Below, one piece after another: positions 46,800-58,360 of a stretch of DNA of 64,000 nt. The notes under the pieces were generated by a model, which was given only the letters and a program-made list of their open reading frames with translations, was not told the DNA's origin and made no database searches. Made by a program: the position numbers and the translations under genes. The stretch is from NCBI GenBank assembly GCA_037074535.1, contig CM073469.1, positions 19,659,501-19,723,500 of the forward strand, read 5' to 3'. The stretch is from Gleditsia sinensis (taxonomy: Eukaryota > Streptophyta > Magnoliopsida > Fabales > Fabaceae). Within the stretch, counting starts at the first letter, position 1. Each line of letters begins with the position of its first letter.

Positions 46800-48835
46800 C
46801 ACCTACAGTTTGGACCTACTTTCTCACTTGACTTATTAGAGGATGGGTTTGGAATCCAATAATAGCATGGTCTTGTTGTTAACAAGAAGAAATGCCTATT
46901 TACTCATTCCAAAATTGAATATTTATGCATTCTATGAAAAGTGTATAGGCCAATCCAACCAAAATTAGTAGCATGGTCTAGTGGCCAATTCTAAAGGATT
47001 TAAAAGCCATATGGGGATTTTTTGGGTTCACAAAATACTATAGGAGATTTGTGATGGGCTATTGCAAGATTGCTACCCCGCTTAGCAAATTGCTAAAAGA
47101 AATATGTTTTTACTTGGAATGAAGGAGGCCCAAGTTGCTTTTGATCAGGTGAAGGGTTAAAGACTTCATTTCCTATTTTGGGAATGCTAAATTTGTCCTT
47201 ATCTTTTGAATTATAAACTAATGTGTTTGAGAGAGTAGAGGTAGCCCTAATGTAAGGGGTAAACGAATTACCTATGTTAGTTAAGATCTTTTTGATCGAA
47301 CTCGACAATATTTAGTGTATGAGAAGGAATTGATGACCATAGTCTTTATACTGTAAAAAATAGAGGCACTACCTTCTTTGGCACCATTTCATGATTAAAA
47401 CAGATAAAAAAACTTGAGGTTTCTACTTAAACAAAGAGTAATAAGCATAGAACAACAAAAGTGGGTTTCCACATTAATGGGCTAGGACTATGAAATCCAT
47501 TAAAAACTGTTAAATGAAATTAGGACAGTGGATGCACTTTCTCAAAGAGAAGAAAATAAGGATTTTTATGCCTTGTCAATTTGGAAATCTTAAGAGTTAG
47601 AGGAATGGGCTCAAGAGGTTCAAAGGAATGAACATATTTCTCAAATCACCCAACAAATTATTTCTAACCAACAACCTCCTAATGAGTACAGTTTGAGAGC
47701 TAGACATTTATCACTTCAGGGTAGGCTGGTTTTACCCAAAAAAATCCTCTAAAATTTCTTTTTTGATTCAGAAATTTCATGTCACATGAATGGAGGCCTA
47801 ATCTGGTTATTTTAAAACCTACAAATAGCTATCAAAATTGGTTTTTTGAGGAGGGAATGAAAGGGGACATTAAAAGTTTGTGGCAACTTGTGAAATTTGA
47901 AAAAAGATGAAATACCTTACAAGTAGCTCACCTAGCCTATTACAATACGTGCTAATACCTCAACAAGTTTGGGAAGACATTAGTATGAACTTTATAACGA
48001 GTTTACCCAAATCACACTGCTATGACACTATATTAGTGGTGGTTAACAAATTGACAAAGTATGTTCATTTCCTATTACTCTTTCATCCTTTTACCACTAA
48101 AGATGTAGTAGAAAATTTTACTTAAGAACTTGTCTTATTACAAGGAATTCCTAAGTCCATTGTATTGGATAGGGACATAATCTTTATTAACCAGTTTTGG
48201 AAAGAGTTCAGGCTTATGGGCACTTTGTTTCGTTTTAGTTTTGATTATCATCTCTAAATCAATGGGTAAACAAGTCAATCGTAGCTTGGATACTTATTTC
48301 CATTGATTTGTGAGAGACAAGCCTAAGATTTGGTCTAAGTGGATTGCTTGGGCTAAATTTTGGTCTAATTCTTCAGTTAGTAAGTCTCCCTTTAAAGCCT
48401 TATATAGCCGAGAACTTGCTACTTTATTCAATTTAACTAATGATGTGTCAATAATAGAAGGGGTTAATGACCATATTAAAGCAAAAAATTGGATATTGGG
48501 AGAACTTAGGGAGCATTTAGAAAAAGAGGAAATTATATGAAAATTCATGTTGACAAAAAGCGTAGAGATGTTTCCTTTGAAGTGGGGTATTGGATATTAT
48601 TAAAAACTTAGACCTTATAAAGTAAAATTTTTGACCAAGAAGATGAATGAAAAGTTAACTCCTCTTTATGGCCCATATCATGTCTTAGAAAAGATTGGGC
48701 AAGTGGTTTATAGACTGAAATTTCCTCAAACATCAAGAATACACCATGTTTTTTATATTTCTCAACTAAAAAAAATATTAAACCATATTGCACAAGTGCA
48801 AGCCCTTCCCCAATTTCTGTCTAACAAATTGGTGC
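46800..48835 (+). pseudogene. Gypsy (chromovirus-like) pol remnant
   Basis: 46.87-47.1 kb: end of reverse transcriptase and start of RNase H (KKKCLFTHSKIEYL, then AIWGFFGFTKYYRRFVMGY and IATPLSKLLKE). 47.1-47.6 kb: RNase H remains. 47.9-48.2 kb: integrase core (VWEDISMNFITSLPKSHCYD, VVVNKLTKYVHF) then GIPKSIVLDRD. 48.62-48.83 kb: the integrase C-terminal GPYHVLEKIGQVVYRLKFP. Many stops and frame changes. The N-terminal part of pol is missing at the Athila LTR boundary (46,791). Confidence 0.85.
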
Positions 48836-48849
48836 TACTACTAAATTTC

Positions 48850-49745
48850 ATTTTGAGGTATCGTTTCGGTAACTCCAGAAACGAAAACATTTCGAAACGT
48901 TTCAGAAATTTCGAGAAAACGAAAAAGATTTTAAAAAATGTTTTAAATAATTTTAAATTATTTTTTTAATTTTAAAAGATTTTAACATAATATTAATGAT
49001 ATAGATATATAAAATTATATTAAAATTAATTCGAATTAATATCTATAATTGAATAGTAAGTAAACATACTACTATAGTAGGGACTTCAACTCAAATCTTA
49101 ACAACATTCAACAACAATCTCTCTCTTGCATCTATCTCTCCATTTTCTTCTTAACTCTTTCGTGATATTTATATTTAAGTCTCTTTTTCTGTCGACCATA
49201 ATTCTATCTCTATCTTTAAGTATATTACTCTCTCTTTGCTTTTCAATCTCTCTTTACATCATTTTTGTAGTTTTCTCTTTAAAATAAAAATAATGAAAGA
49301 AAATAATGTTATGAGAACAAAGGGGGATAGTATGAAGTTAATAAAGATGTTGTGACTTGTGAGAGAAAATAACTTGGTGTTGAATGTAATATAATGCTAT
49401 TTTTATCTACTTTTAGATTGATAATTTTTTTATTTTTCAAATTAATTTAATAATTTTCTATCGAAATAATTCGAAACAAGAATATTTCTATCGAAATAAT
49501 TCGAAACAAGAATATTTCTATCGAAATAATTCGAAACAAGAGTATTTCTATCGAAACAACTCGAAATAAGAGTATTTCTGTCGAAATTTCAATTGAAACA
49601 AGAATATTTCTACCGAAACATTTCGAAACAGTATTTTTATTTGAAATAGCATAATTTTTTAACAAACACGTCGTTTCGTTTCGATAACTCCGTTTCGTAT
49701 TGATGACTCAAAAAATAGAAACATTTCGATTATTTTGATAAATAA
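48850..49745. repeat. CGAAAC/CGTTTCG-rich repeat block with 30-bp minisatellite
   Basis: Begins near 48,855 with 'atcgtttcggtaactccagaaacg' and ends near 49,700 with a direct relative, 'cgtttcgataactccgtttcg'. Six or so copies of a 30-bp unit (tttctatcgaaataattcgaaacaagaata) fill 49,455-49,640, with tcgaaa recurring at 49461, 49491, 49521 and 49551. AT-rich filler between. It looks like a short non-autonomous repeat element inserted at the end of the gypsy pol remnant. Family unknown. Confidence 0.6.
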
Positions 49746-49749
49746 AATA

Positions 49750-50100
49750 AAATAAAAAATTAATTCCTTGATTTCACTCTGAATAATGCTCAGTTATTCA
49801 CCCAACTGACGCTCAGTTATTCCCCCACCAGATGCAAGGACGAGTGTATGGCATCTATTAATCTCGCTATCTAGTCCCAATAAAATTACATTATTTTTCT
49901 GCCCTTCCCCTGCAAACATGCACTTCAATATTGGTACATTAGGCTCGAGGAAAAAAAGAAACCAAGTATGGCACCATTTCCTGAATTCCTGTTTGCGCAT
50001 TTGTTTTTTAGTGGGCGTATTTGTTTTTTGAACTACATATGAATCTCCCACTTCGACCCAATCAAAGAGGATGTGAACTGAAAGTGGATTCACGTCCTCT
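49750..50100. other. GC-richer segment of unknown origin
   Basis: Contains two copies of 'gctcagttattc(a/c)ccc' 24 bases apart and a minus-strand open frame of 99 codons without recognisable motifs. I make no functional call. Confidence 0.3.
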
Positions 50101-53100
50101 AAAGTTTTTAAAAAAATTTATAAAGTAAATTTAAATAAAAATTTCTTAGTTACATCTTTTATCCTTTTATTTTTGAAAATATGGTAGTTTAATCTTTATA
50201 TAATTTATAGTAGAAATTTAGTTATAGTAATTTACTAAATGTGTTAAAATACTTTTTTATTAAATTTATTTTATATTCTATTATTAATTTTTTAAACGTA
50301 TATCAAGCATATTAAATATGTCGTTAATATTTTTTTTAAATTATTAGATATGGTAAATGTCATTTAATGATGAATATGTGATGTATATATGATAAATTAA
50401 CGATAAAATAAACAATAAATTTAATGGAGAAACAATTTTGAGTCATTTATTAAAATGAAAAATATCAATTTTATATTAAAATTATAAGAGGATTAAATTA
50501 ATGTATTTTAAAAAATTAAAGGAAAAAAATGCAATTAAGCCTTTAAATAATAGAGTCATATTTGAATAAGTAGATTTCACTTATTCATTAAATAGTAGTT
50601 TTATCAAAATGTATTTTTTATTTCTCCAAAATTTACTCTATACAATTTTTTAAGAATTTTAGAGGATCCAAATTTCATCTATGTTGAAACAACAAAAAAT
50701 TCATTTATTTGTTTTTCAAAATTGAGAGTGGATAATGAAAATGGATTCATAATTCATTAACAAGTATGTTTCATTTATTTACATATTCTACAAATTTTAA
50801 ATTATTTATATAATATATAAATGAAGATAAACTAGAAAATTAATCTTGACACCTTTAACAGAAAAATTTGAAAATAATCTTAATTGAGGTGTGTCAGTAC
50901 GTAGTTTTTACTATATTTTCGTTTAGGTATTTTTTATTTTGACTGAATTCGCATTTTAATTTTTGATAATATCACTAATTTAAGTTTTGCTTCAGAATAA
51001 AAAATATTGTACTATTTAGTGCTTACTTATTTTTTTTTATATTTGGATTCTATATAGTCTTCTTGTGAGTTGACTCCAAAAGCAATAATTTTTTTTAATT
51101 TTATTATACATTATATATTTTTTTTCAAAAATAGAAATAAAATTTATATGTTTCAAAGACATTTTTTTATGACAATATTTTTCATTTATTTAATAGAAAA
51201 TCGAGTAAACTAACAATTAATGTTTTAAATTAATAAATTTATTTATATTTTGTTATTTATTTTTTAAAACACATAAATTAATTCATAAAATTATTATCTG
51301 GTTGACGTTAATTAGTTTAATAATATTTAATAATATAAAACTCGTTATTTAAAGATCAATATAACACAAGTTTAATATTTTCAAAAATCAACTCAAATAT
51401 TAAAAAAAATTAAATACATTTATAAATTATTATTTTTAAAAGCTGTTAATTTGATCATAGAAATTTGCAAACCTAAGTTAAGAATGATAATGAGTTCAAG
51501 AATGCGTCTTTTCAATAATAATAAAAAAAAAGCCAACAAATGAAAGTTCATATAATGTTGAGTTCTGGGTGAAGAGGGAAAGGAGTACTGTGGTGTGTTC
51601 ATTACAGCATTTTCCATCACTGTTTCCCAACCGAAGACAAGAAGGACGAAGCATATAATATACAGACATTTGTGTGAAATATTACCAGTAAGTTCATGAA
51701 GACCATTTACTCTCCTGCGCCAGAACCTCAAATTGTAGTTGAATTAATTTTGCCAATTTATTTCTTTATTTTGGTACAAACAGTTCTCCTTCATTCCAGA
51801 TTGGCTTAGCCATTTGGACCTTACTGCTTGTTAATTCAGGTTTTCTGAATATTAAGGCAACCATGCTTTCTCTATATGTTTGAGAGTTGGGAGAGAAAGA
51901 AAGGGAAGGAATCGATCCAAAGAAAGTTAGAGGAAAGAGAAGAGAGAAGAATGGATGATTAAATGATGCTTTTTTTTTTCTCTTTATTTAGATGTTTAAA
52001 ACTAACAAGTTAATAAATTGAAGAGATTCAATAAAAGAAAATAGTTTATTATAATGTATTTTTACAAATTTATTTTTTATTAAAACGATTAATTATAATA
52101 CTAATTGGTTTGTTGATTTGAAATTTTAAGAAATAATGAATAGCATAATATTTATATAATTCGTTTGTCCTAAAAAAATCTCTGAATTGATAGAACTTAA
52201 AGGATGGAAGAGTTTGGAGTTTGAAAAGTTTGTGAGAAGTCCTTCATCCCCCCCCCCCCCCCCAAAGGTCCCAAACAAGGAAAAGTTTTCAATAAAACAT
52301 GTTCTAAGGAAAGATAGAGGGGAAAGAAGGGTTGATGGTTATATAATAATTTTTTTCTACCTTTTATTTGGACCTCTAATTTAGAGAAACTTAAACATCT
52401 GATAGGTGGATCATATTAAGAGGAAGAGAATGAAGGATTATTCACTAACCCTTCAATAAGATCTTTCCCTTTATAATTTTAAGTTCTTTTAATTTGAGAG
52501 ATTTTACGTAAAAATAAAAGAAAGAGAAATCGTCGTTTAGCCATCTATTCTTCTCCATTTTTTCTTCTCTCAAGTGATTGATTACTTTCACCCCATCCAA
52601 CAAGGTGCATTTCTTATATGAATTAGAAAGGGTACTGCCTTTTCATTCTTGAATTCAATAACTTCTTTCAACCACAAAATTCAGTGTTTCAGCTGTTAGT
52701 TTCACACAAAGGAATTCAGATATATATTTACTAAGAAATGAACTCTAAAAAATGCCAAGGAAAGGAGACAGAAAAAGAAATGGTTCCATCTCTTTACTAT
52801 AGTAGATAACCAAGTATGGTTTTATGGATATTTATTGATATAAAAGTTTATGGTATTTATTTATTACTTTTCAATTTCACCAACACCTGCCATGAATTGC
52901 ATTATTTTTCTACGTTCACTTTTACCTTTGTTTTGGTTGAAATTAAGAGGAAGAAAGAGGCCTACAATGTTGCTCACTTAATAGAAGAGGATCTCATAAA
53001 AGTTTCATAGTCACCTATATTTGGTTGGTGGGTTTTATTTTCTTAATATCAAGAGTTGACGTTGATAGTTAACTTTATTTAATATCTAGTATTTAAGTGA

Positions 53101-54250
53101 ATTTTTGCTTGCTCGTCCGCTAGTCTTAACTAGTTAACTTTATTTGATATCTAGATATAAATTTCAAAAATATGACAAACAGAGGATTCCACAAATACTT
53201 TTAACCCCTTTACTATTAAAATAATATATTTTCATTGTCATTTTTTAAAATAAAATAAGTAAATGAAAAAAGAAAAAGCAAAATGACAAAATAAAATATT
53301 TTTTATTGTATGCTTGAATGTCCAATGAAAACAGATACAAAGTTTAAAAATTAATATTCATTCATAACAAATTTTTGCTCCGATAATATATTAAGAATAA
53401 AAATTAGATCATTTAGAATATTATCACACTATATATTCCTTATCTTTTTATAATTTTTTTTTTGAGAGAATTATGATGATACAGAGGTTAAATATATTCT
53501 TCTAATTAACATTCCTACCATATTCTATTTTGTTTTCCAAACAAAAAAAGTATAATTTTCATCTCTAATCTTTATTCTTTTCAAATTTTTACTCTCTCCA
53601 TCTTTGTCCCTTCCAATTAACACATGACAAAGGTGCATATCGTTTCTTGTGGGTGGTTGGAAATAAAGTTAAAAGGGGGCCATCTACAGTTACTTTAGTT
53701 TTTTTTTGTAAAGTTAATAATACTTTAGTATTTTAATTTTATCTCAAAAAGGATAATTATACTTTATTTTAATAAAAAATTTAATTTAATCTTTTATCTA
53801 TTTTAAAATATATTAATTTAGTCTTCAATATTTTTATAAAAAAAATCTGTAGTCATTTATTAATTAATTTTTTGATGTGTCTATTAAAAATTTAATATAC
53901 ATTTTTTGAATTTTCACATCCTTTAGTTCTAGTTGTTGTCAATAATAAATATATTAGATACAATTTATGTACAATTTTTAGTGCTCAAATTATAAAAATC
54001 ATTTTTTATGAAAGAGAACAAACTAACTTATTTGTTAAAATAGAAAGATAAAAAAAATATAGTTAAACTTTATTAAAATAAGTTGGGTGCATAAAATGTC
54101 TGTTGGGACGTAAACCATTAGTAAAACATAATTAGGTAAGGTTGTAATTATAGTATTATTACAGATATAAAAAAATAAAATAAAAAACTAAAAGAGAAGA
54201 GTATTAATATAAGATTTTCAATTTGAGTTGTAGCTATTAGTTTTGAAATT
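50101..54250. other. AT-rich intergenic DNA
   Basis: No supported gene or transposon. A purine-rich stretch at 51.88-51.96 kb, a GC-richer patch at 51.54-51.75 kb, and a run of 16 C at 52,248-52,263. Short ORFs here lack domains. Confidence 0.5.
52248..52263. repeat. Poly-C tract (16 C)
   Basis: Uninterrupted C homopolymer in an AT-rich region. Length is prone to sequencing or assembly error. Confidence 0.9.
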
Positions 54251-54290
54251 ATTACAGTTAATATACAGTGCCGGCTTGCCATAATGGTCT

Positions 54291-54345
54291 TCAAGTGGGA
54301 TAACTGGGCTCGATCTGCATTGAGCCCAGAATTAAGCCCACTTGA
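54291..54345. repeat. 55-nt GC-rich hairpin
   Basis: Arms TCAAGTGGG (54291-54299) with CCCACTTGA (54337-54345), and inside them CTGGGCTC (54304-54311) with GAGCCCAG (54322-54329), around a 10-base loop. Seventeen pairs in two perfect segments in otherwise AT-rich DNA. Confidence 0.85.
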
Positions 54346-54349
54346 AAAA

Positions 54350-55500
54350 TTGCAGACAAACATTATTCACTTTTTGTGGACAAAAGTCACAAGATTTATT
54401 TTAATAGTTTATTATAATTTTTTTAAATAAAAATATAATATATGAATATTATCTCTAATTAATCATCATATTATTGATTATTTCAAAAAATATATATTTT
54501 AAAGCGTCATAAATCTATTATAGGGTGTTTAGTACATGAAGATTTTAGTATTTCAATCCAAATACCTAAAAATCAAATTTTAATATGTTTAAATATAAAA
54601 ATGTATAAATTTATCTGTTTTACATATATAACTAAAATAATATTAAAAATATGATTATATATATATATATATTTCATGCTTGAATTTTTTTTCTATATAG
54701 ATTTTCAAATGCATAACAAATTAAGATATCTATGTATTAAATACCACCTTAACATTTTTTATAACAAACATTAAAACTGTAACTAATTTTTTTTTTTCAT
54801 GTTAGATCTTATCATGGCCTAAAGTTGAAATTTATTTTATAAAAAAAATTATCCAATATTAAGTTTAGGCCTTTTAAAAATTGATAAAAATTTGATTTCT
54901 AAATTTCTAAATTTCAATCCTTAAACTTTTTTTGAGTGCGTGAGTTAATATTTGAAAACATCTAACTTGTTGTATATTATTAGTAAAATAACTAACATAT
55001 AACAGTTAATAATTTTAAAGGCTAATTTGTGTGTTCAATACATTAGAAAATAAAACTAAATGGGTATATATGTTTAAGAATCAAATTTTAAGTTTATTCT
55101 TGTAATTTTCTTCCTTCGTATTTCTCTTTTTTTGTTCAGGATTAATGATAAACTTTTTGTTTTTAGACAATTAGATCATATTATTCAACAAACATAAATA
55201 AAAACATGTAATTTATAAAAGTTTCAGAAAAGCATATGAAAACAAATTATTATAAATCAAAGATGTACTCTTGAATGTTAAAAAATAAAAAATTACATAT
55301 AAAAAGACAACACACATCATAATTATTATTAATTAATATATAAAAAACTATAACATATTTTAACAAAATATAACTAATTAGAAATTTCAAAAAAAAAAAA
55401 TTAAAAAGAGGTAACATACATTTTAATTTTTTATAAATATTAAGACTCCTAATTTTTTTTTAAGTTTGAAAAGTTGCAAAATTAGAGAGTAGGTTGTAGA
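54350..55500. other. AT-rich intergenic DNA
   Basis: Short AT runs only. No recognisable coding or transposon signature. Confidence 0.55.
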
Positions 55501-55675
55501 TATTTCTAAAAGATTAAATAGTACCGAATCTTTTCTAGTAGAAAAGAAATAATTTTTTTTCTTAAAAATTCAAGAAAGGGAAATGACTTTAAAAAAGAAG
55601 GGACGAAGAAAAGAACTAAAAAGAAGAACAAATTAACAAAAAGAAAGAAAATGAGGGAGAGGGGCTCAGGGTTGC

Positions 55676-55850
55676 CATTGGCAGCAGTTCCCAACAACTC
55701 TCTTGATTGAAGGACTCTTCTGAGCAGTTAGGGTTTTTCAAATTCCTCTCATTTGGGGTCAATCCCAAAAAATAATCACAACTGCTCTGTCGGCCGTGAT
55801 GCAAAAACTGCCAAAATGGGCCTTAAAATTTAAGACCTAGGCCCAAATTA
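55676..55850 (-). promoter_or_regulatory. Orphan housekeeping-type promoter (site II elements and telo-box)
   Basis: On the minus strand, in order: TTGGGCC (about 55840-55846), GGCCCA (55817-55822), a telo-box AAACCCTAA (55728-55736), then ATG at 55678-55676 in the context GCCAATGGCA. Site II (TGGGCC/T) with a telo-box downstream is the standard arrangement in promoters of plant ribosomal-protein and other growth-related genes. The ATG opens only about 20 codons before a stop in AT-rich DNA, so the gene body is missing or the downstream part was deleted or replaced. Confidence 0.45.
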
Positions 55851-55859
55851 TAAAATATC

Positions 55860-56980
55860 CAAATTAAATTTGTTGAAATCTATTCCGCTTGATCCGATTA
55901 GATTGAATGTCCAATAAGGCCTCTAATGGCTTGGATCATCACAAAGAAAAGAGAGTAATAGTTATGATACAAACTAATTTTATTTATTTTATATAAAAAT
56001 AATTATCAGATTTTAAATTTAAATTATTTAGAAGTTAACAAAAATCAAATTGACAAATCTGGCCGTGATCAAACCTCCATTGAAGTAGCCCAAAGGCTAA
56101 CAAGATTTGGGTTTCTCTTCTATTGCCAATCCTGTTTGTGTAATAAAATGATGATTTAGCAACGAAAAAAAAGAAGAAAATAAATTAAGAGAATATTTGA
56201 CTAAGGTCATGTTTAGGTTTAATAAGTAATATAATAGAATGAAATGAACTAGAAAGTAATAAAAAAAGAAAGAGAAGGAAGGAAAATAATTTACTTTCCC
56301 TCTATTTAGGAGTTTAATTAATTAAAAAAATGAATGAAATTTTCTTTCCCTTTATTTGGGAGTTCTAATAAAAGTGAACAACGGGGTAAGTATTATAGAT
56401 ACCAAATATTAATATAATATTTTTATTTAATTTAAAATAAAAATATAATGAGCATCACAATATTAGCATTTTAATATTAATTTCAACTAAAAAAAATTGC
56501 AATTATCTTCAAATCCATGATAAAGCTAATAATATTTTTTTAGTTATTGCTCACAAATTTTTTGCTTTCAAATCAATAATACAATAATTCTGTAGGCAAC
56601 AATATCATAAATATATATATATAAAAACTAATACTAAAGATTCCATGCTTCTAAAGCAATATGCCAAAAAAAAAAAAAACCTAACTCATATTCAACCTAA
56701 TTGTTTTGGAGATGATAATTCAGAAGAGAGAAAGTTGCTTGGATAGCAAACTATTTCAACTGTGCAATAAACTTTGAGTTAAAATGCGAATTTGGGAAAA
56801 TGAATAGGATATTAGATTATACAAATTAAAAGTAAAAATGTCAATTTAGAGTTTAGGATTCATTCATTAAAATGCTACGTTTTAGTGTTTAAGAAGGCTA
56901 GCTACGTCTATATGTTTTAAGCTAATTGTACATTTCGTTGTCATCTCAGCCATTTGTTAGGTTAGGTAAGAAAGTATAGT
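55860..56980. other. AT-rich intergenic DNA
   Basis: No supported features. Purine runs at 56.22-56.29 kb. Confidence 0.55.
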
Positions 56981-56984
56981 TAAC

Positions 56985-57232
56985 AAAATTAATGAAACGA
57001 TTATTTTGGAACAAAATAATTATTGAAGAATAAATTGAGAAAACTAATTTTTTATTCAATTCAATTTTAGAGGTTAAATCAAATTGAATTGACTATATAA
57101 ATTTAAATAAAAAATAAATTTATATAGTTTAATTTAAGTCAGTTGGATTTAATTTTTTACCCTTAATATTTAGTTTTCTCAATTTATTCTTCAATAATTA
57201 TTTTGTTCCAAAATAATCGTTTCATTAATTTT
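56985..57232. repeat. Perfect 62-bp inverted repeat with 124-bp loop
   Basis: 56985-57046 is the exact reverse complement of 57171-57232 (arm begins aaaattaatgaaacgattat). The phrase 'attttagaggttaaatcaaattgaa(t/c)tgactata' also occurs as a direct repeat in the loop (about 57,063) and just past the right arm (about 57,228). The loop carries a weaker internal palindrome around 'tatataaattt'. Confidence 0.95.
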
Positions 57233-58360
57233 AGAGGTTAAATCAAATTGAACTGACTATATTGTTTTTTTTGACGTGCACTTCGTGGCCTTGGCCCAAT
57301 TGCCTCCCTGGGCTGCTTTTGTACTTCTTTTAATTATTTGAATAAAATTATAAATAATATATGTATAAATATTGGAGAATGCTTTCTTTTTCAGTAGGCA
57401 GAGCACTCCTTAGATTTAAATGTGTCTGCTAAAAATTAAATTTGCGGAGAACTTTGCCTTTCTGTGTCCTTATATTATCGATTTTTCTGGTTAAAATACC
57501 TGGTCATAAATTGATTTGAAATGTCAGTCCATAAATATTATTTATTTTAGTAAATCGATTTTGAAAATAGTTTCATTTCAATTTAGAATAAATTTCTGAC
57601 AAGCAAAATTTCAGAGGCAAGATTATCCTTCTCAATTCTTTCATTTTACTAGTATTGTAGTGCAAAATGGAAAGAACTCCACTCGTCATTTCGAAATTCA
57701 TAAAGCTTCAGAAGACTCCATAAATATGAAAGCAACAATATCAAATCTAATTTAGCATGCAATGAGATAATAATTTATAATCCAATTTCTCACAGTGAAA
57801 TCCATGCTACCAATAGAAGTTAAAACTTCCAGTGAAATCCAAACTACCAGCAGAAGTTCATAAGGCTACTAAATTACATTTCAGAGTATTATTTCTCTAC
57901 ATAGTAATAATTCCATTTCAAAGAAAACCTAGGATCTTACGTTCTCAACCTAGAGAACTTTTGTCATCCCTTTCTTGTCAGGAGGAGTTTCTCTAAGATT
58001 CCCCATAATTAAGTGCATAATCCATTAAAATATAACAATAATTAAAACATAATTATTTTAATTTAAAATATAGTGAATAAAAATACATAAATAATTTATT
58101 TTATTAAATATAATATTCATACCATTTAGAACACATTCCTTTATAAATTTAAATCTGATCATGATTCAGTTAATGGACCAGTTTCATCCAATAATTGAAT
58201 GTACATATTAAGTCAAGAAAAAAAAATTATTACAGATTCTTTGAGAAAAAAATATTCTTAAGAAAATGCTATTTGAAACAAAAATAATATTATCTATCTC
58301 AACCTTATTAATGTCATATGTTTATTCTTCTATGTCAAGAGATAAAAGTGTAAACTAAAA
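57233..58360. other. Intergenic or hAT 3' flank
   Basis: Downstream of the hAT transposase remnant. It includes a short duplication near 57,795-57,865 (agtgaaatccatgctaccaatagaagtt / agtgaaatccaaactaccagcagaagtt). I cannot find the left terminal repeat of the hAT element here. Confidence 0.4.

Noticed and set aside
51420..51731. Minus-strand ORF of 103 codons in a slightly GC-richer patch
   Set aside because: No motif, and the C-terminal half is low-complexity Leu/Ile. I could not support a gene.
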